DNA from: JAATGA01 sp047605605
GTDB taxonomy: Bacteria > Pseudomonadota > Alphaproteobacteria > Rhodobacterales > Rhodobacteraceae
Length of the DNA stretch: 6,269 nt
Direction: 5' to 3'
Assembly: GCA_047605605.1 (NCBI GenBank)
Contig: JASGFG010000119.1
Coordinates: forward strand, 1-6,269
Below are positions 4,723 to 6,269 of the stretch, piece after piece; the stretch's first letter is position 1; each line of letters opens with the position of its first letter. The translations under genes were made by a program, and so were the position numbers. The notes below the pieces were generated by a model. The model ran no database searches. It was not told where the DNA came from and worked only from the letters and a program-made list of their open reading frames with translations.

Positions 4723-6174
4723 ATGATCATCAAGCGCGATTTCTATATCGACGGCAAATGGGTCGCCCCCTCGGCAGGCCGCGACTGCGAGGTGATCGAC
4801 CCCTCGACCGAAGAGGCCTGTGCCGTGATCAGCCTTGGCGGACAGGCCGATACCGACGCCGCCGTTGCCGCCGCGAAACGGGCCTTTCCCGGCTGGGCGG
4901 CCACCCCTGCGGCGGAACGCAAGGCCTATGTCCAGGCCATTCTGGAGCAATACAAGAAGCGCGCCGAGGAAATGGCCCAGGCCATGAGCCTGGAGATGGG
5001 TGCCCCCATCGACATGGCCCGCGAACAGCAGGTCGGCGCCGGCAGCTGGCACATCGCCAATTTCCTGAGGGCTTTCGACCATTTCGAGTGGATCAAGCCG
5101 CTTGGCCCCCATGCGCCCGACACGATGATCGCGCAGGAACCGATCGGCGTCGTGGGTCTGATCACGCCCTGGAACTGGCCGATGAACCAGGTCACGCTCA
5201 AGGCGATTCCGGCTTTGCTGGCGGGCTGCACCTGCGTGCTGAAACCGTCCGAGGAGGCGCCGCTTTCCTCGCTGCTCTTTGCGGAATTCGTCCATGACGC
5301 GGGCCTGCCGGCCGGGGTCTTCAACCTGGTGAACGGCGATGGCGCGGGCGTGGGCACGCAGCTTTCCAGCCACCCGGATGTCGAGATGATCTCGTTCACC
5401 GGATCGACGCGCGCCGGGCGCGCCATTTCCAAGGCGGCTGCGGAAACGCTGAAACGGGTCACGCTGGAACTCGGCGGCAAAGGCGCGAACCTGATCTTTG
5501 CCGATGCCGACGACCGCGCGGTGGAACGCGGCGTGCGCCACATGATGAACAACTCGGGCCAGTCCTGCAACGCGCCCAGCCGGATGCTGGTGGAACGTCC
5601 CGCCTATGACCGTGCCCTGGAAACCGCCGCCCGCGTCGCCGACAGCATCGCGGTCGGTCCCGCCTCGGCCTCGGGCAAGCATATCGGTCCCGTGGTGAAC
5701 CGCCGCCAATGGGACCAGATCCAGGGCTATATCCAGAAGGGCATCGACGAAGGCGCGCGCCTGATCGCCGGCGGCCCCGGCCTGCCCGAAGGGATGAACC
5801 GCGGCTTTTACGTCAAGCCCACGGTCTTTGCCGACGTTAAGCCCGGCATGACCATCGAGCGCGAGGAAATCTTTGGCCCGGTGCTGGCCATCATCCCCTT
5901 CGACACCGAGGAGGAGGCGGTTCGCATCGCCAATGACACGCCCTATGGCCTGACCAACTATGTGCAAAGCCAGGACGGCGCGCGGCGTAACCGTCTGGCG
6001 CGCGAATTGCGCGCGGGCATGGTCGAGATGAACGGCAAGCCGCGCGGCGCGGGCGCCTTCTTCGGGGGCGTCAAGGCATCGGGCCGGGCGCGCGAAGGCG
6101 GCGTCTGGGGGATCGAGGAGTTCCTTGAATCCAAGGCGATCTCGGGCTGGGACACGACGGTGGCCGCCGAATAG
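4723..6174 (+). CDS. NAD(P)-dependent aldehyde dehydrogenase family protein
   Basis: A 483-residue cytosolic enzyme that oxidises an aldehyde to the carboxylic acid with NAD(P)+. Seen: N-terminal YIDGKWV (8-14); the cofactor-side motif TPWNWP (148-153) with catalytic Asn151; LKPSE (173-177), where K174 and E177 hold the adenine ribose and the Glu favours NAD+; the nucleotide-binding FTGST (225-229); the general base E249 in ELGGK (249-253); the nucleophile C282 in GQSCNAPSR (279-287); EEIFGPV (381-387); and the C-terminal FGGVKASGRAREGG (447-460). Every catalytic residue is present and the length is normal for the superfamily (about 480-500). The start is set by GGAGG 5 bases upstream. It is transcribed alone and divergently from the peroxiredoxin, behind a possible repressor site. 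The substrate cannot be read from sequence; no dehydrogenase, transporter or pathway gene next to it gives a clue. Confidence 0.95.
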   Translation: MIIKRDFYIDGKWVAPSAGRDCEVIDPSTEEACAVISLGGQADTDAAVAAAKRAFPGWAATPAAERKAYVQAILEQYKKRAEEMAQAMSLEMGAPIDMAREQQVGAGSWHIANFLRAFDHFEWIKPLGPHAPDTMIAQEPIGVVGLITPWNWPMNQVTLKAIPALLAGCTCVLKPSEEAPLSSLLFAEFVHDAGLPAGVFNLVNGDGAGVGTQLSSHPDVEMISFTGSTRAGRAISKAAAETLKRVTLELGGKGANLIFADADDRAVERGVRHMMNNSGQSCNAPSRMLVERPAYDRALETAARVADSIAVGPASASGKHIGPVVNRRQWDQIQGYIQKGIDEGARLIAGGPGLPEGMNRGFYVKPTVFADVKPGMTIEREEIFGPVLAIIPFDTEEEAVRIANDTPYGLTNYVQSQDGARRNRLARELRAGMVEMNGKPRGAGAFFGGVKASGRAREGGVWGIEEFLESKAISGWDTTVAAE

Positions 6175-6189
6175 CCGTTGAGAGCGCCC

Positions 6190-6218
6190 TGTCGCGGCCG
6201 CCCCCTCAGGCCGCGACA
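6190..6218. terminator. Hairpin after the aldehyde dehydrogenase gene
   Basis: A perfect 10-bp GC-rich stem (TGTCGCGGCC at 6190-6199, GGCCGCGACA at 6209-6218) with a 9-base loop starts 15 bases after the TAG stop. No T-tract follows, so termination by itself is uncertain; it may work with Rho or protect the 3' end. If the convergent reading frame at the window edge is real, its TGA lies inside the loop and one stem arm is its last coding bases. Confidence 0.5.
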
Positions 6219-6269
6219 CGTCCCCCGCGCGACGGGCGCGGCTCGCCCAGCCGGGGGTGCAGCCGCGCC
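6206..6269 (-). CDS. Possible C-terminal tail of a convergent gene running off the right edge
   Basis: On the - strand the edge of the window reads as 20 codons (ARLHPRLGEPRPSRGGRVAA) ending in TGA at 6208-6206. The Arg/Pro-rich tail, a convergent arrangement with a hairpin between, and the lack of other content after 6175 make a real gene end plausible. In such GC-rich DNA a 20-codon open frame is weak evidence, another - strand frame is also open here, and nothing in the residues identifies a family. Confidence 0.25.
   Translation of the reverse strand, partial: ARLHPRLGEPRPSRGGRVAA

Noticed and set aside
4456..6219. A 587-codon open frame on the - strand opposite the aldehyde dehydrogenase
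   Set aside because: It mirrors the dehydrogenase codons in very GC-rich DNA, is rich in His, Arg, Gly and Ala without recognisable motifs, and the + strand gene has every catalytic residue.

Overview
The window is GC-rich (roughly 65% by eye) and densely coding, and it looks chromosomal. The PNPase sequence, GC-rich codon use, Shine-Dalgarno sites and gene types suggest an alphaproteobacterium, probably of the Paracoccus/Rhodobacter group (Rhodobacteraceae). That placement rests on sequence feel and was not tested by a search. I see no tRNA, rRNA, insertion sequence, CRISPR array, phage gene or toxin-antitoxin pair.

Layout, left to right: (1) the C-terminal 55% of polynucleotide phosphorylase (pnp, + strand), ending in a strong intrinsic terminator; (2) three + strand genes (1245-2045, 2132-2917, 2914-3738) for small soluble GT-A-type glycosyltransferases from three different families, the last two overlapping by ATGA; (3) a hairpin between convergent genes, followed by a 1-Cys peroxiredoxin on the - strand (3780-4436); (4) a 286-bp divergent intergenic region with a candidate promoter and an operator-like palindrome facing right; (5) a complete NAD-type aldehyde dehydrogenase (4723-6174, + strand) followed by a hairpin and possibly the tail of a convergent gene running off the right edge.

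The parts appear to be functionally separate. pnp is housekeeping RNA decay. The glycosyltransferase trio most likely adds successive sugars to a surface glycan, but no acceptor, exporter or sugar-nucleotide gene is visible, so the product is unknown. Peroxiredoxin and aldehyde dehydrogenase are divergent neighbours that could both serve detoxification; this is inference from position only.

I found no clearly new biological system. The items most worth following up are the glycosyltransferase cassette directly behind the pnp terminator and the palindrome that overlaps the -10 and start region of the aldehyde dehydrogenase promoter.
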